Under the pieces are notes generated by a model, which ran no database searches, was not told the origin of the DNA, and was given only the letters and a program-made list of their open reading frames with translations. Of a stretch of 64,000 bases of DNA, positions 48,147-57,841 are shown one piece after another (the stretch's first letter is position 1; each line of letters opens with the position of its first letter). Source of the stretch: Komagataeibacter sp. FNDCR2. GTDB lineage: Bacteria; Pseudomonadota; Alphaproteobacteria; Acetobacterales; Acetobacteraceae. Made by a program: the position numbers and the translations under genes. The stretch is from the NCBI RefSeq assembly GCF_021295395.1, contig NZ_JAIWOU010000001.1:1057001-1121000 (forward strand), read 5' to 3'.

Positions 48147-49820
48147 ATGCCCCGCCATTTTGACAGCCTTGTTTTTCCGCGCCCCGCGCAAGATGCCCTC
48201 GCCCTGCGTTTTGGCCAGGTCTCGACCCTGCTGGACCAGGGCAACGTGCCGGACGCGGCGCGCCTGTTCGATGCGATCCGCCGCGATTATGAAAGCTGGT
48301 CCGCGCTGGTCAACCTGCGCTTCGCGCAGGACACCACAAGTGTCGAAGCCAAAGCCGAACGTGACTACGCCGATGCCCTGACCCCGCATGTCACCGCCCA
48401 TGAAGTCGCCCTGAAACGCAGGCTGCTGGAATATCCCGATCCCGTGGCGGTGGGGCAGGTCATCACGCCGCACACGCTTGAACTATGGCGCACCGACATC
48501 ACCACATTCGACCCCCGCATTGCCGATGCGCTGGAGGAAGAAGCCCGGCTGAGCGGAACCTATACCGCGCTGCTGGCCAGCGCGCGGCTGGAGATCGGGG
48601 AGGAATGCGTCAACCTGTCCGGTCTCGCCCCCTATGCCGAAAGCACGGACCGCGCGGTGCGCAAGGAAGCTGAACGGGTCCGGTGGGCTTTTTTCGAACG
48701 CAATGCCGGACAGCTCGACGCGCTGTTTGACCAGATGGTCCACCTGCGCCACGGCATGGCCAGAACGCTGGGTTATGACTCTTACATCCCGCTGGCCTAC
48801 CGCCGCATGCGGCGCTCCGATTACGGACCGGCGGATGTGGCGCGATTCCGGGATAATGTACGCACCCATGTCGTCCCGCTGGTGCATGACATCCTGCGCC
48901 AGCGGTGCGAAACCATGGGGTGGGACGTCCTGTATTCATGGGATGAACCGCTGATCGACCCCCACGGCAACCCGCGCCCCGCAGGCGGGCATGACCTGCT
49001 CATGACCCGGGCGCAGACCATGTTCGACCGCATGGGCGGGGATCTGGGCGCCTTCTTCGGGCTGATGCGCGATGGGGGGTATCTCGATCTGGTCAACCGG
49101 CCCGACAAGGCGGGGGGCGGGTTCTGCACCTCCTTCCCCACGGTGGGCATGCCGTTCATCTTCGCCAGTTTCAACGGCACGCAGCACGACATCAATGTCT
49201 TCACCCACGAAATGGGCCATGCCTACCAGAACTGGAAAAGCCGCGACCTGCCCGCCATCGACCTGTTATGGCCGACCATGGACGCGGCCGAGGTCAATTC
49301 CATGGCGCTGGAATTCCTTACATGGCCGCATATCGACCTTATGGTCGCACCCGGTCAGGGCGAACGCTTCCGGCGGATGCACCTGATCTCATCCCTCTCG
49401 TTCCTGCCCTATGGCGTGTGCGTCGATCACTTCCAGCACGAAATCTATGCCCGCCCCGACATGACCCCCGCCCAGCGGCATGAAACATGGCGCGAGATGG
49501 AGCGGCGCTACCTGCCATGGCGCGATTATGGCGGCCTGCCGCATCCCGCGCGGGGGGGCCGGTGGCAGGCGCAGGGGCATATCTACCGCTCCCCCTTCTA
49601 TTATATCGACTACGCGCTGGCGCTGTGCTGCGCCATGCAGTTCTGGATCCGCAGCCGCAGCGACCCGCGCGGCGCGATGGACGCCTATGTCGCGCTGTGC
49701 GCAAGGGGCGGCGCGCAACCTTTCACGCGGCTGGTCCGTTCAGCGGGACTCAACTCCCCCTTCCAGCCGGGCGCGCTGGCCGATGTCGTGAGCACGGCGC
49801 GGGATATCCTGAACACCTGA
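48147..49820 (+). CDS. M3-family oligoendopeptidase (PepF-like)
   Basis: A 557-residue zinc metallopeptidase. The HExxH motif is THEMGH with H354, E355 and H358, and a downstream glutamate in AAEVNSMALEFLTW gives the third ligand. FASFNGTQHDINVF precedes the motif as in PepF/thimet proteins. No signal peptide, so it is a cytoplasmic peptide-degrading enzyme. ATG 48147 begins MPRHFDSLVFPRPAQDAL; upstream in-frame codons are inside the OPT gene. It begins 49 bp after that gene. Confidence 0.9.
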   Translation: MPRHFDSLVFPRPAQDALALRFGQVSTLLDQGNVPDAARLFDAIRRDYESWSALVNLRFAQDTTSVEAKAERDYADALTPHVTAHEVALKRRLLEYPDPVAVGQVITPHTLELWRTDITTFDPRIADALEEEARLSGTYTALLASARLEIGEECVNLSGLAPYAESTDRAVRKEAERVRWAFFERNAGQLDALFDQMVHLRHGMARTLGYDSYIPLAYRRMRRSDYGPADVARFRDNVRTHVVPLVHDILRQRCETMGWDVLYSWDEPLIDPHGNPRPAGGHDLLMTRAQTMFDRMGGDLGAFFGLMRDGGYLDLVNRPDKAGGGFCTSFPTVGMPFIFASFNGTQHDINVFTHEMGHAYQNWKSRDLPAIDLLWPTMDAAEVNSMALEFLTWPHIDLMVAPGQGERFRRMHLISSLSFLPYGVCVDHFQHEIYARPDMTPAQRHETWREMERRYLPWRDYGGLPHPARGGRWQAQGHIYRSPFYYIDYALALCCAMQFWIRSRSDPRGAMDAYVALCARGGAQPFTRLVRSAGLNSPFQPGALADVVSTARDILNT

Positions 49821-49848
49821 GGCCGCGCCTCTCCCGCAACCCGCATCC

Positions 49849-50163
49849 ATGGGCAAGAGCATGACCACACATCCCGCCCCGACACCTTCGGTCGCGCGCA
49901 CGCTGTACAAGACGCTGGCCGTTGTCGTGCTGAGCGCGCTTTTCATGCTCAGCCTGCGCTTCAGCGCCACGGTCGCGGGGCTGGTGGACCGGATGGCGGG
50001 CACCGGCCTGTGGCTGGCGGTCTACCGCCTGGCCGGGGCCAACGACGCCACCGGACAGGAGCGGCTGATCGTGATGGCGGTCGCCCTTGTATGCTGCCTG
50101 CTGGCCGTTGGCGTGGTGGAAGTGGCGGACAGGCTGATCAGCCGCCGCAACACCCCGTCATGA
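49849..50163 (+). CDS. Small two-helix membrane protein of unknown function
   Basis: A 104-residue protein with two hydrophobic stretches (about 24-50 and 75-91) separated by a short loop; I do not recognise it. The start used is ATG 49849; ATG 49861 is also in frame. Its TGA (50161-50163) meets the convergent methyltransferase TGA in the six bases TCATGA, so the two frames end within one another. It lies 28 bp after the M3 peptidase gene. Confidence 0.65.
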   Translation: MGKSMTTHPAPTPSVARTLYKTLAVVVLSALFMLSLRFSATVAGLVDRMAGTGLWLAVYRLAGANDATGQERLIVMAVALVCCLLAVGVVEVADRLISRRNTPS

Positions 50164-51108
50164 CGGGTCACGCTGCCAGAAGAAGGTCAGTTCATGCTTG
50201 TTGTGCCACAGATGCAGCACATGGCCGCCGGGAATGGCGGCGAAGGCATCCGCCGTATCGTGATCGGTCTCGCCCTGGAATTTGATGGTCATGACAATGC
50301 GCGCCGCCCGCCCCGATGCGATCCAGCGCCGCGCGAGCGCCAGCAGGCGCGCGGGATAGGCGATGATATCGGAAAAAAGCCAGTCCACCGGCGCGCAGCT
50401 TTCGGGATCAAGCCCGAAGGCGCTTTCATACCGGCAGGTGACATTGGGCAGGTCCGCGACATTCTGCGCCAGGGGTGAGCGGTCTATGGCCGTGACATGC
50501 GCCCCGCAGCCCGCCGCGACCCAGGTCCAGCCACCGGGACAGGCCCCGAGATCAAGACACGTCTCCCCCGCGACGGGCCACTGGCCAAGGCGCAGGAGCG
50601 CTTCCCACAATTTGAGATAGGCGCGTGAAGGGGGATCGGTACGGTTCTCGACAAACGGAACCTCCCCATTCACGAACGGCGAGGACTTGGTGCGTGAAAA
50701 CAGCATCCGGTCCGGCGCAAGCAGCGTCCATGCCCCCAGATGCGCATCGGGGGCGGTATCGGGAAAGGTGAAGGATCTGGGCCGCAGCGGTGGCAGCGCC
50801 GCCGTTATCAGCGCACTGCGGCGGTGAAGCATGGGCACATACCCCGCCCAGTTGCGCTGCACCGCGCGCAGGATGCGCGCCGCCCCCTTGATGGATGGAA
50901 CATCGTGCATTTCCGGCTCTTGCCACGTTTCAAGCGCCCACAGGCAGGGCACCGGCGGCTCGGCGGACAGGGCCAGACGCCCATGCCAGCACAGTTCCCC
51001 CGCATTCCTGCGCGCCAGTTCCTGCGCCATGACGGACTCGAAACCGGGGGCTGCCAGATAGGCCGCGCGCACCGTCCATGGGGGCAATATGACCTCCGCC
51101 TGCGTCAT
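50158..51108 (-). CDS. rlmM: RlmM-like 23S rRNA 2'-O-methyltransferase
   Basis: A 316-residue FtsJ/RrmJ-type methyltransferase. The SAM motif DLGACPGGWTWVA is exactly the RlmM type; the catalytic tetrad residues are visible as the lysine near the motif's start, SDII (Asp), MTIKFQGETD (Lys) and NKHELTFFW (Glu). RlmM methylates C2498 of 23S rRNA. The N-terminal part (THUMP-like region) is shorter than in E. coli. The start ATG 51108 overlaps the DUF423 stop by 4 bp. It could be another 2'-O-methyltransferase. Confidence 0.8.
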   Translation of the reverse strand: MTQAEVILPPWTVRAAYLAAPGFESVMAQELARRNAGELCWHGRLALSAEPPVPCLWALETWQEPEMHDVPSIKGAARILRAVQRNWAGYVPMLHRRSALITAALPPLRPRSFTFPDTAPDAHLGAWTLLAPDRMLFSRTKSSPFVNGEVPFVENRTDPPSRAYLKLWEALLRLGQWPVAGETCLDLGACPGGWTWVAAGCGAHVTAIDRSPLAQNVADLPNVTCRYESAFGLDPESCAPVDWLFSDIIAYPARLLALARRWIASGRAARIVMTIKFQGETDHDTADAFAAIPGGHVLHLWHNKHELTFFWQRDPS

Positions 51109-51482
51109 GAGCGGATCACGCCCACGGCCAGAAGCAGCCACGCCAGCATGAGCAGGCTGCCCCCGCTGGGCGCGATCGGGCCGGGATGGATGCCCCAGAA
51201 GGCGGTCAGCCCCACGCCCACGCTGAACAGCACGGTCCCCACCGCCATGAGACAGCCCGCGACGGAGATGCACGCCCGGCACCCCTGCTGGATCATGAGC
51301 ACCGAGATCCCGATCAGGGCCAGCGCATGCCACATCTGCATCTGCACGGCCTGCCGCGCCATATCGCGGCCACCTTCGGCAAAGAACTGGTCGGGCAGAT
51401 GGGCGGTCAGCGCGCCCCCCATGACGGCGGTGAACGCGGCCAGCGCCGCGAAAAACAGAAGAAACCTGACGACAGTGGGCAT
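51105..51482 (-). CDS. DUF423 family membrane protein
   Basis: A 125-residue protein of the DUF423/YgdD family with four hydrophobic helices: LLFFAALAAFTAVMGGAL, MWHALALIGISVLMIQ, ISVAGCLMAVGTVLFSVG and LMLAWLLLAVGVI. The histidine in the HAL context and GAHLPDQF-like loop are family features. Function is unknown. It is coupled to the methyltransferase gene by a 4-bp overlap, and lies 491 bp from the next gene, so this unit probably starts in the AT-rich gap. Confidence 0.85.
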   Translation of the reverse strand: MPTVVRFLLFFAALAAFTAVMGGALTAHLPDQFFAEGGRDMARQAVQMQMWHALALIGISVLMIQQGCRACISVAGCLMAVGTVLFSVGVGLTAFWGIHPGPIAPSGGSLLMLAWLLLAVGVIRS

Positions 51483-51973
51483 TCGGGGTATCCGCAAAAC
51501 ATGATGACGATCCGCACGGAACGCGGTCGGCCACCCTACCCCCACCACCGGCCCATCGTATAGGTCAATGAGACGCAATGCCGCCCTGACCCGGCCCCGC
51601 ATGCCGGAACATTAAATGAATGTGATGACCGCGCACATGGCTGCGGCCTGCAAGCGTATGAATATTTTAGAAATATTGGTTTTATTGTTATTTTTAATAA
51701 TATTACTTGGGAATATTGGTTATTTCCTTGAAAATAAGGCGGGAATTGTTAAATATTATACATGAAATGTGATGCAACGTTTTTATTTGGCGGATATGTA
51801 TTCATATTTCACCGCTATGTGCCTGATATGCACCGAATTCGGGCGCTGTCAAAAAGTCCGGCCGGGCGTATCCGGCCCCGCGGATCGTCTTTGTATGGTT
51901 GTGCAAAACTGATAAACTGTCACCACGATCAGTAAAAAACCGCCCGGATTTCACCCGTTAGGAAGATGATGAC
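51483..51973. promoter_or_regulatory. 491-bp AT-rich intergenic region between divergent genes
   Basis: No gene is supported here. Bases 51650-51830 are very AT-rich in a GC-rich genome and include TTGAAA (about 51729), a TATTAT-like stretch and ATATG-TATT-CATAT (51794-51807). It should carry the promoters of DUF423-rlmM and of the DUF4142 gene. The latter has TTGTAT then TAAACT 16 bp later as a weak promoter candidate. GGCCGG/CCGGCC forms a stem at 51860-51877. Confidence 0.5.
51672..51721. repeat. 10-bp direct repeat, 40 bp apart
   Basis: AATATTGGTT occurs at 51672-51681 and again at 51712-51721. The spacing of 40 bp puts the two copies on about the same face of the helix. It may be a pair of protein-binding sites, but AT-rich sequence makes chance repeats likely. 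Confidence 0.4.
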
Positions 51974-52531
51974 ATGAAAAATCGCGCAGCCTGGTTCCTT
52001 TTTGCGTCTGTTAGCCTTCTTCCTGCCCTGGGCATGGCCCGCCCCGCCACTCCGCCCGCCCCCGTCGCCGCCGAACCCACGCTTCCCCCGCTGACGGATT
52101 CCGATTCCACTTTCGCGGGAAACGTCTCGGCGCTGAACGGTTTTGAAATCACCATCTCCAAAATGGCGATCACGCAGGCCAAGCGCCGCAAGGTGCACGA
52201 CCTGGCTGAAAACCTGCTCAAAACCCATACCGCCAACCAGAAGGCCCTCTCCGCCCTGACCCTGAAACACGGCCTTGAACTGCACGAGGAAATGAGTTCG
52301 GACGAACAGCAGATCGCGGAGCATCTCCAGACCGAAAGCGGTTCCAAATTCGAGCGCGACTTCCTCGACCTTCAGGCGCAGGCCTCAAGCGATGCGCTGG
52401 CCATGTTCCAGAACGAGGCGGAATCCGCCTCCGACCCGGAACTCAAGGCCTATGCCGCCGCCACGGCGGATACATTGCAGACCCACCTGACCGATACGAT
52501 GAAGCTCGGCGCGAACAAACCAAGCCGCTGA
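51974..52531 (+). CDS. DUF4142 family exported protein
   Basis: A 185-residue exported protein: signal peptide to about residue 22 (LFASVSLLPALGMA), a Pro/Ala-rich linker, then a four-helix DUF4142 domain (FAGNVSALNGFEITISKMA, THTANQKALSALTLKHG, FLDLQAQASSDALAMFQNEAE). The fold is ferritin-like; family members are periplasmic proteins of unclear role, often stress-linked. Start is ATG 51974, with AGGAAG 8 nt upstream. It is 20 bp before the cobalamin adenosyltransferase, perhaps as one unit. Confidence 0.85.
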   Translation: MKNRAAWFLFASVSLLPALGMARPATPPAPVAAEPTLPPLTDSDSTFAGNVSALNGFEITISKMAITQAKRRKVHDLAENLLKTHTANQKALSALTLKHGLELHEEMSSDEQQIAEHLQTESGSKFERDFLDLQAQASSDALAMFQNEAESASDPELKAYAAATADTLQTHLTDTMKLGANKPSR

Positions 52532-52550
52532 AGCGGGGCAGGCACCTTAC

Positions 52551-53114
52551 ATGACCATTCGCATTGACCGGATCGTGACCCGTGGCGGCGATACGGGCCA
52601 GACATCGCTGGGGGATGGGGCGCGTGTGGCCAAGGACGCGACGCGTATCGAAGCCCTCGGCACGCTGGATGAGGCCAATGCCGTGATCGGCCTGCTGCGC
52701 GCCACCCTGCCCGAAGGCCACGACGCGACGTTCGTCGCCTGGGTGCAGGGGCTGCTGTTCGATATTGGCGGGTCCATCTGCATGCCCGCCACACCACCGC
52801 CCCCGCTTCCCCACGCGGCGGCGGCGGTGACGGCCATGGAAAACGAGATCACGCGCCTGCGCGCGTCCATTCCGCCGCTGCGCAGTTTCGTCCTGCCGGG
52901 CGGCACGCAGGCGGCGGCCCATGCGCATCTGGCGCGCACGGTGGTGCGCCGGGCCGAGCGGCGGCTTGCGACGCTGGCCCGGCAGGCGGAGATCGCCCCC
53001 GATATTTCCGCCTGCATGAACCGGCTGTCGGATTACCTGTTCGTGCTGGGCCGCCACCTTAATGACGACGGGGCGAAAGACCTGACATGGCGGCCCGCCT
53101 CACCCCCGCCCTGA
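52551..53114 (+). CDS. PduO-type cob(I)alamin adenosyltransferase
   Basis: The enzyme transfers adenosine from ATP to cob(I)alamin, making adenosylcobalamin. The 187-residue protein has the ATP-binding start TRGGDTGQTSLGDGARVAKD, then ALGTLDEANAVIGL and the C-terminal CMNRLSDYLFVLGRH, all PduO family features. Adenosylcobalamin would serve ribonucleotide reductase or mutases; HpnR in this window uses B12 of a different form. It is 24 bp from the convergent gluconate kinase gene. Confidence 0.93.
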   Translation: MTIRIDRIVTRGGDTGQTSLGDGARVAKDATRIEALGTLDEANAVIGLLRATLPEGHDATFVAWVQGLLFDIGGSICMPATPPPPLPHAAAAVTAMENEITRLRASIPPLRSFVLPGGTQAAAHAHLARTVVRRAERRLATLARQAEIAPDISACMNRLSDYLFVLGRHLNDDGAKDLTWRPASPPP

Positions 53115-53138
53115 GCGAAGGCGTCTCCCCGCCCCGCC

Positions 53139-53714
53139 TTACGTGGGCAGGCGGGACAGGTGGGAGCAGGCCAGATCGGCCAGATGTTCCTGCGGGGCGG
53201 TGACGTCGAGTTTCAGCACCACCTCATCATGCATGTCCGGCTCCTCCAGCGTTTCAAACTGGCTGTCGAGCATGGCCGGGGGCATGAAATGGCCGGTACG
53301 TTCACGCAGGCGCGGCGCGATATCGTCCTTGCTGCCCTTGAGATAGACAAAGCATACATCCGCGCTGCCGCCGGAAATACGCTCGCGATACTTCCGCTTG
53401 AGCGATGAACAGGTCACGATGCCGCACTGCCCCTGCTCACCCCATTCCCGGACCTGTTCCGCGATGCGGTCAAGCCAGGGCGCGCGGTCCGCATCGGTAA
53501 GGGGCGTGCCCTCGCTCATGCGGGCGATGTTATCCGCCGGGTGCAGGTCATCCCCCTCGATGACGGGCCAGCCAAGGCGATCACCGATAAGCCGGGCCAC
53601 CGTACTCTTGCCGCACCCCGAAACGCCCATGACGATCAGGACGCAGGGCCTGCCTGCTTTCCTGAGCCGGTGCGAGAGGGAAACCGAATCCATATTCTGC
53701 TGGGTGTCACACAT
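53139..53714 (-). CDS. gntK: Gluconate kinase (thermoresistant type)
   Basis: GntK phosphorylates gluconate to 6-phosphogluconate, moving the major oxidation product of acetic acid bacteria into the pentose phosphate pathway. The 191-residue protein has Walker A GVSGCGKSTVARLIG, then EGDDLHPADNIARMSEG, RAPWLDRIAE and CSSLKRKYRERI, all GntK motifs. Start ATG 53714 is used; ATG 53693 also has a case. It stands alone, with a palindrome-rich 426-bp gap upstream. Confidence 0.93.
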   Translation of the reverse strand: MCDTQQNMDSVSLSHRLRKAGRPCVLIVMGVSGCGKSTVARLIGDRLGWPVIEGDDLHPADNIARMSEGTPLTDADRAPWLDRIAEQVREWGEQGQCGIVTCSSLKRKYRERISGGSADVCFVYLKGSKDDIAPRLRERTGHFMPPAMLDSQFETLEEPDMHDEVVLKLDVTAPQEHLADLACSHLSRLPT

Positions 53715-54140
53715 TCCGTATCTGCCGGATAATATCAGGGAAATTCATATCAGCCCCTATCTGGACCACGCGGCGGGCACAATGCAAGTGCGTGGCCCGG
53801 GCACAGGGGCAATGGGAAGAACGCAGGCCAGCATCTTCGGGAATATTAAAAAATATTTTCATCATGCCATCCAGCACGCCAGAAGAAATTCCCCGCCTTA
53901 CGCCCACCAGATGCCCCGCCACCCGCGTACTTTATTTTAAAAAACATTATGTCACGATAATTGCGGCGGTTATTTACTGACAAGCGGGTTATGCCCTTGC
54001 TTTGCGCAAGGAAAGGGCGTTATATACGTAATTAATTACCAAAAAACAGCGCCATTAGAATATCGGGCATAGGAATAGATTCCTAAAATACGATTTTAGC
54101 CACATTCCTCTTGGCGCATTGAGTTATCGAGAGTTCTGCT
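53715..54140. promoter_or_regulatory. 426-bp AT-rich, palindrome-rich intergenic region
   Basis: This gap separates gntK (minus) from the TAG-split gene (plus). It holds several clean dyads: CCTTGC/GCAAGG at 53995-54011 inside GCCCTT/AAGGGC (53993-54018), GTAATTAATTAC at 54028-54039, AGGAAT-AG-ATTCCT at 54071-54084 and CTAAAAT-ACG-ATTTTAG at 54083-54099. No convincing gene is seen. A small frame on the minus strand at 53707-53922 was not accepted. Confidence 0.5.
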
Positions 54141-54383
54141 GTGTCATCTTATAACGATTTTCTTTCCTTACCGAAGGAAGAAGACCAGACCTCCCATCGG
54201 GATGAAGTAAATGAATCAGCATTCCGGCAGGCCCTTGAACGGCTGGGCAAGGGTAAATCCGCGCCGCGCAATGCCGGGGGCGCCAAGTCCGGCCAACCCA
54301 AACAGCGCGCCCCGCGCCAGACCGATTCCACGCAACGCCGCCGCAAATTCGTGCAGGATGGCGACGTACGCGTCGAACACTAG
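54141..54383 (+). CDS. N-terminal part of a TAG-interrupted conserved-looking protein
   Basis: 80 codons from GTG 54141 to TAG 54381-54383. The segment is basic and low-complexity (KQRAPRQTDSTQRRRKFVQDGDV). The RRRKFVQDG motif recalls proteins of Acetobacteraceae that continue into a coiled coil; that link is a memory-based inference. The reading frame stays open, without any other stop, directly after the TAG into the coiled-coil segment at 54417. A frameshift is not involved. So this looks like the first part of one 220-codon gene. Confidence 0.6.
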   Translation: MSSYNDFLSLPKEEDQTSHRDEVNESAFRQALERLGKGKSAPRNAGGAKSGQPKQRAPRQTDSTQRRRKFVQDGDVRVEH

Positions 54384-54416
54384 TCCCTCGTCACCGGGCG
54401 CGCCACACCCCGGGTC

Positions 54417-54803
54417 ATGCATGCCCAGCAGGAAGACCGGAGCGAGACCGAACACCTGCGCCACAAGGTACAGTTTGAACTGAAGCTGCGCGAACAGGCC
54501 GAACTGCGCCTGTCCGAAGCCCAGAACCAGATCCGCTCGCTGACCACCCGCATCGGCCATGCCGATGTCATCGCAGCCGAACACAAGGAAAAACTGGCCA
54601 CCAGGGAAGCCGAAATGCTGGCCCTGCGCGCCGAACTGTTCAACGCGCGCGAGGAAAGCGCCCAGTTGCGTGAAGAACTGAACCGCCAGAAGGTGAAGCC
54701 CCGCACGTCCGAAACGCCCCGTGCGCGCCCCGCGGATATGGTGGCGGATACGGACGACACGGCGCAGGATGAGCCCGAACCGGTCAAGTGGTGGCTGCGC
54801 TGA
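54417..54803 (+). CDS. Coiled-coil C-terminal part of the TAG-interrupted protein
   Basis: A 128-codon segment from ATG 54417 that is in the same frame as the upstream 80-codon segment, with 11 sense codons and the TAG between them. It is almost all heptad helix (LRHKVQFELKLREQAELRLSEAQ and AEHKEKLATREAEMLALRAE), then a Pro-rich acidic tail ending EPVKWWLR. No good ribosome site precedes the ATG, which favours its being the second half of one gene. It may be expressed separately, by readthrough, or not at all. Confidence 0.55.
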   Translation: MHAQQEDRSETEHLRHKVQFELKLREQAELRLSEAQNQIRSLTTRIGHADVIAAEHKEKLATREAEMLALRAELFNAREESAQLREELNRQKVKPRTSETPRARPADMVADTDDTAQDEPEPVKWWLR

Positions 54804-54847
54804 TCCTGACAGCGCCATCCCGCCGGCATCGCCGGTAAGGCAACCGC

Positions 54848-55327
54848 ATGGATTCCAACGATCCCCGCCACAACCCGGCGGCGCGCCAGCGTCAGATCGG
54901 CCTTGTCATTGTTGCGACCTGCACCAGCGCCAGCCTGGCCCTGCAGGTCATGCTGCCGCTGGCAAGCGGGCTGATCAACCTGCTGCGCGATATACTCGGG
55001 GTCCTGATCCTGCCCTTTTCCTTCATGTTCGGGCTGGGCGGTGAAATGGGGCAGTCGCCCGCGCTGCTGCGCCTCCTGTCCGACATGGGCATGCAGACAC
55101 AGATGCATCCGTGGCGGCTGGGTGTCGCCGCCGTTCTGGAACTGGGGGCGGTTTTCCTGTTCGTCATTGCCGAGCGGCTGGGCGGGCGCATCGGCTATAT
55201 GGGCGCGTGCGTGGCATCGGCCGGGGCTATCGGCTTTTCGGGCCTGCCGCTGGGCATGATGCTGCTGCCCGCCATCGTGACGGAGGGGGTTTTCCTGCTC
55301 TGCCCCCCCACGCCCGACCCGGACTGA
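54848..55327 (+). CDS. Predicted membrane protein of unknown function
   Basis: A 159-residue protein with four hydrophobic segments: around 17-35 (QIGLVIVATCTSASLALQ), 45-60 (DILGVLILPFSFMFGL), 94-110 and 115-150, with no recognised motif. It starts at ATG 54848, 44 bp after the coiled-coil segment, and ends 10 bp from the convergent aminotransferase. Codon use matches the neighbours. I cannot name a family. Confidence 0.65.
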   Translation: MDSNDPRHNPAARQRQIGLVIVATCTSASLALQVMLPLASGLINLLRDILGVLILPFSFMFGLGGEMGQSPALLRLLSDMGMQTQMHPWRLGVAAVLELGAVFLFVIAERLGGRIGYMGACVASAGAIGFSGLPLGMMLLPAIVTEGVFLLCPPTPDPD

Positions 55328-55337
55328 GCTTTTCCCC

Positions 55338-56564
55338 TCAGCTCAGCCCTTCGACAAACCTTGCGATACGTGCGCAGGATTCCTTCAGGATTTCATCACT
55401 GGTGGCATAGGACAGGCGCAGGTACGGCCCCTGCCCGAACGCGCTGCCATGCACCACGGCCACGTGCTGCTCCGCCAGCAGGGCGATGGCGAAATCCTCG
55501 TCCGTTTTCAGGAACTGCCCGCCAGCGGTCGTGCGCCCCATGCACCCGGCCACGCCCGGATAGGCATAAAACGCGCCATGCGGCATGGCACAGGTCAGAC
55601 CCGGTATGCGCCGCAGGGTCGAAACCACCAGTTCGCGCCGCCGGGCATAGACCGCGCGCATCTGCGCGATAATATCCGCCGGGCCATCCAGCGCCGCCGC
55701 CGCCGCCGCCTGGCTTATGGAACAGATGCCCGAGGTCGCGCTGCCCTGGATGGCGGTCATGGCGCGGATCAGGGCTTTTGGCCCGCCCACATACCCCACG
55801 CGCCAGCCGGTCATGGCATAGGCTTTCGACACCCCGTTCAGTGTCAGGATACGGTCTTTCAGATCGGGCGCCGCCGCCGCGAACGAGACATGCCGCTGCC
55901 CGCCATAAATCAGATGTTCATATATTTCATCCGACAGGACATGCACCTGCGGGTGGCGGCGCAGTACCTCGGCCAGGGCTTCAAGATCGTCGCGCCCCAT
56001 GGTGCCGCCGGTCGGGTTGTTGGGAAAATTGAGTACAAGCCACTTGGTGCGGGGCGTGATGGCCGCTTCCAGCGCGGCAGGTGTCAGGCGGAAGTCATCG
56101 GCCTCGAAACAGTCGGCATAAACCGGCGTGCCGCCAAATATCTGCACGATCAGCGGGTAGCTGACCCAGTACGGGCGCGGAATGACCACTTCGTCACCCG
56201 GCTGCACAGTGGCCATGAAGGCATTGAAAATGACCTGCTTGCCCCCGTTGGACACCATGATTTCGGCAGGCGCGTAGTCCAGCGCGTTTTCACGCGCGAA
56301 TTTGCGGATGACGGCGTCCTTGAGCGCGGGCGTGCCATCGACGGGCGGATATTTGGTCTGCCCGTCCAGCGCGGCCCGATGCGCGGCCTCGATCACGGCG
56401 GGAGGGGTCGCGAAATCAGGCTCGCCCAGCGCCAGCGAGAGCACCTTTTCCCCCTGCGCGCGCAGGTTGCGCGCGCGCTGGGCCATGGCGATGGTGGCGG
56501 GAACGCCCAGGCGCTCCATCCGCTGCGCGAACAGCGGGTGCGCGCCCTCTCCTTCATTAGGCAT
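55338..56564 (-). CDS. Class I PLP aminotransferase, second of a tandem pair
   Basis: A 408-residue fold-type I aminotransferase of the AspB (I-beta) class: SLALGEPDF, VSNGGKQVIFNAF, PYWVSYPLI, NFPNNPTGG and the PLP lysine K247 in [15 protein letters not shown]. Likely activities are aspartate or prephenate aminotransfer, but paralogue specificity cannot be read from the sequence. ATG 56564 has GAGGGG upstream and lies 11 bp after the stop of the first copy. The pair is probably one operon formed by duplication. Confidence 0.88.
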   Translation of the reverse strand: MPNEGEGAHPLFAQRMERLGVPATIAMAQRARNLRAQGEKVLSLALGEPDFATPPAVIEAAHRAALDGQTKYPPVDGTPALKDAVIRKFARENALDYAPAEIMVSNGGKQVIFNAFMATVQPGDEVVIPRPYWVSYPLIVQIFGGTPVYADCFEADDFRLTPAALEAAITPRTKWLVLNFPNNPTGGTMGRDDLEALAEVLRRHPQVHVLSDEIYEHLIYGGQRHVSFAAAAPDLKDRILTLNGVSKAYAMTGWRVGYVGGPKALIRAMTAIQGSATSGICSISQAAAAAALDGPADIIAQMRAVYARRRELVVSTLRRIPGLTCAMPHGAFYAYPGVAGCMGRTTAGGQFLKTDEDFAIALLAEQHVAVVHGSAFGQGPYLRLSYATSDEILKESCARIARFVEGLS

Positions 56565-56575
56565 GATCCTGCCCC

Positions 56576-57841
<1,266 letters not shown>

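Noticed and set aside
49849-50163. Idea that the short two-helix protein is a toxin of a toxin-antitoxin pair
   Set aside because: No partner gene of the right size or orientation is next to it, and membrane helices alone are not evidence.
53707-53922. 71-codon minus-strand frame in the AT-rich gap upstream of gntK
   Set aside because: It overlaps the gntK start, has no clear ribosome site, and resembles random sequence.
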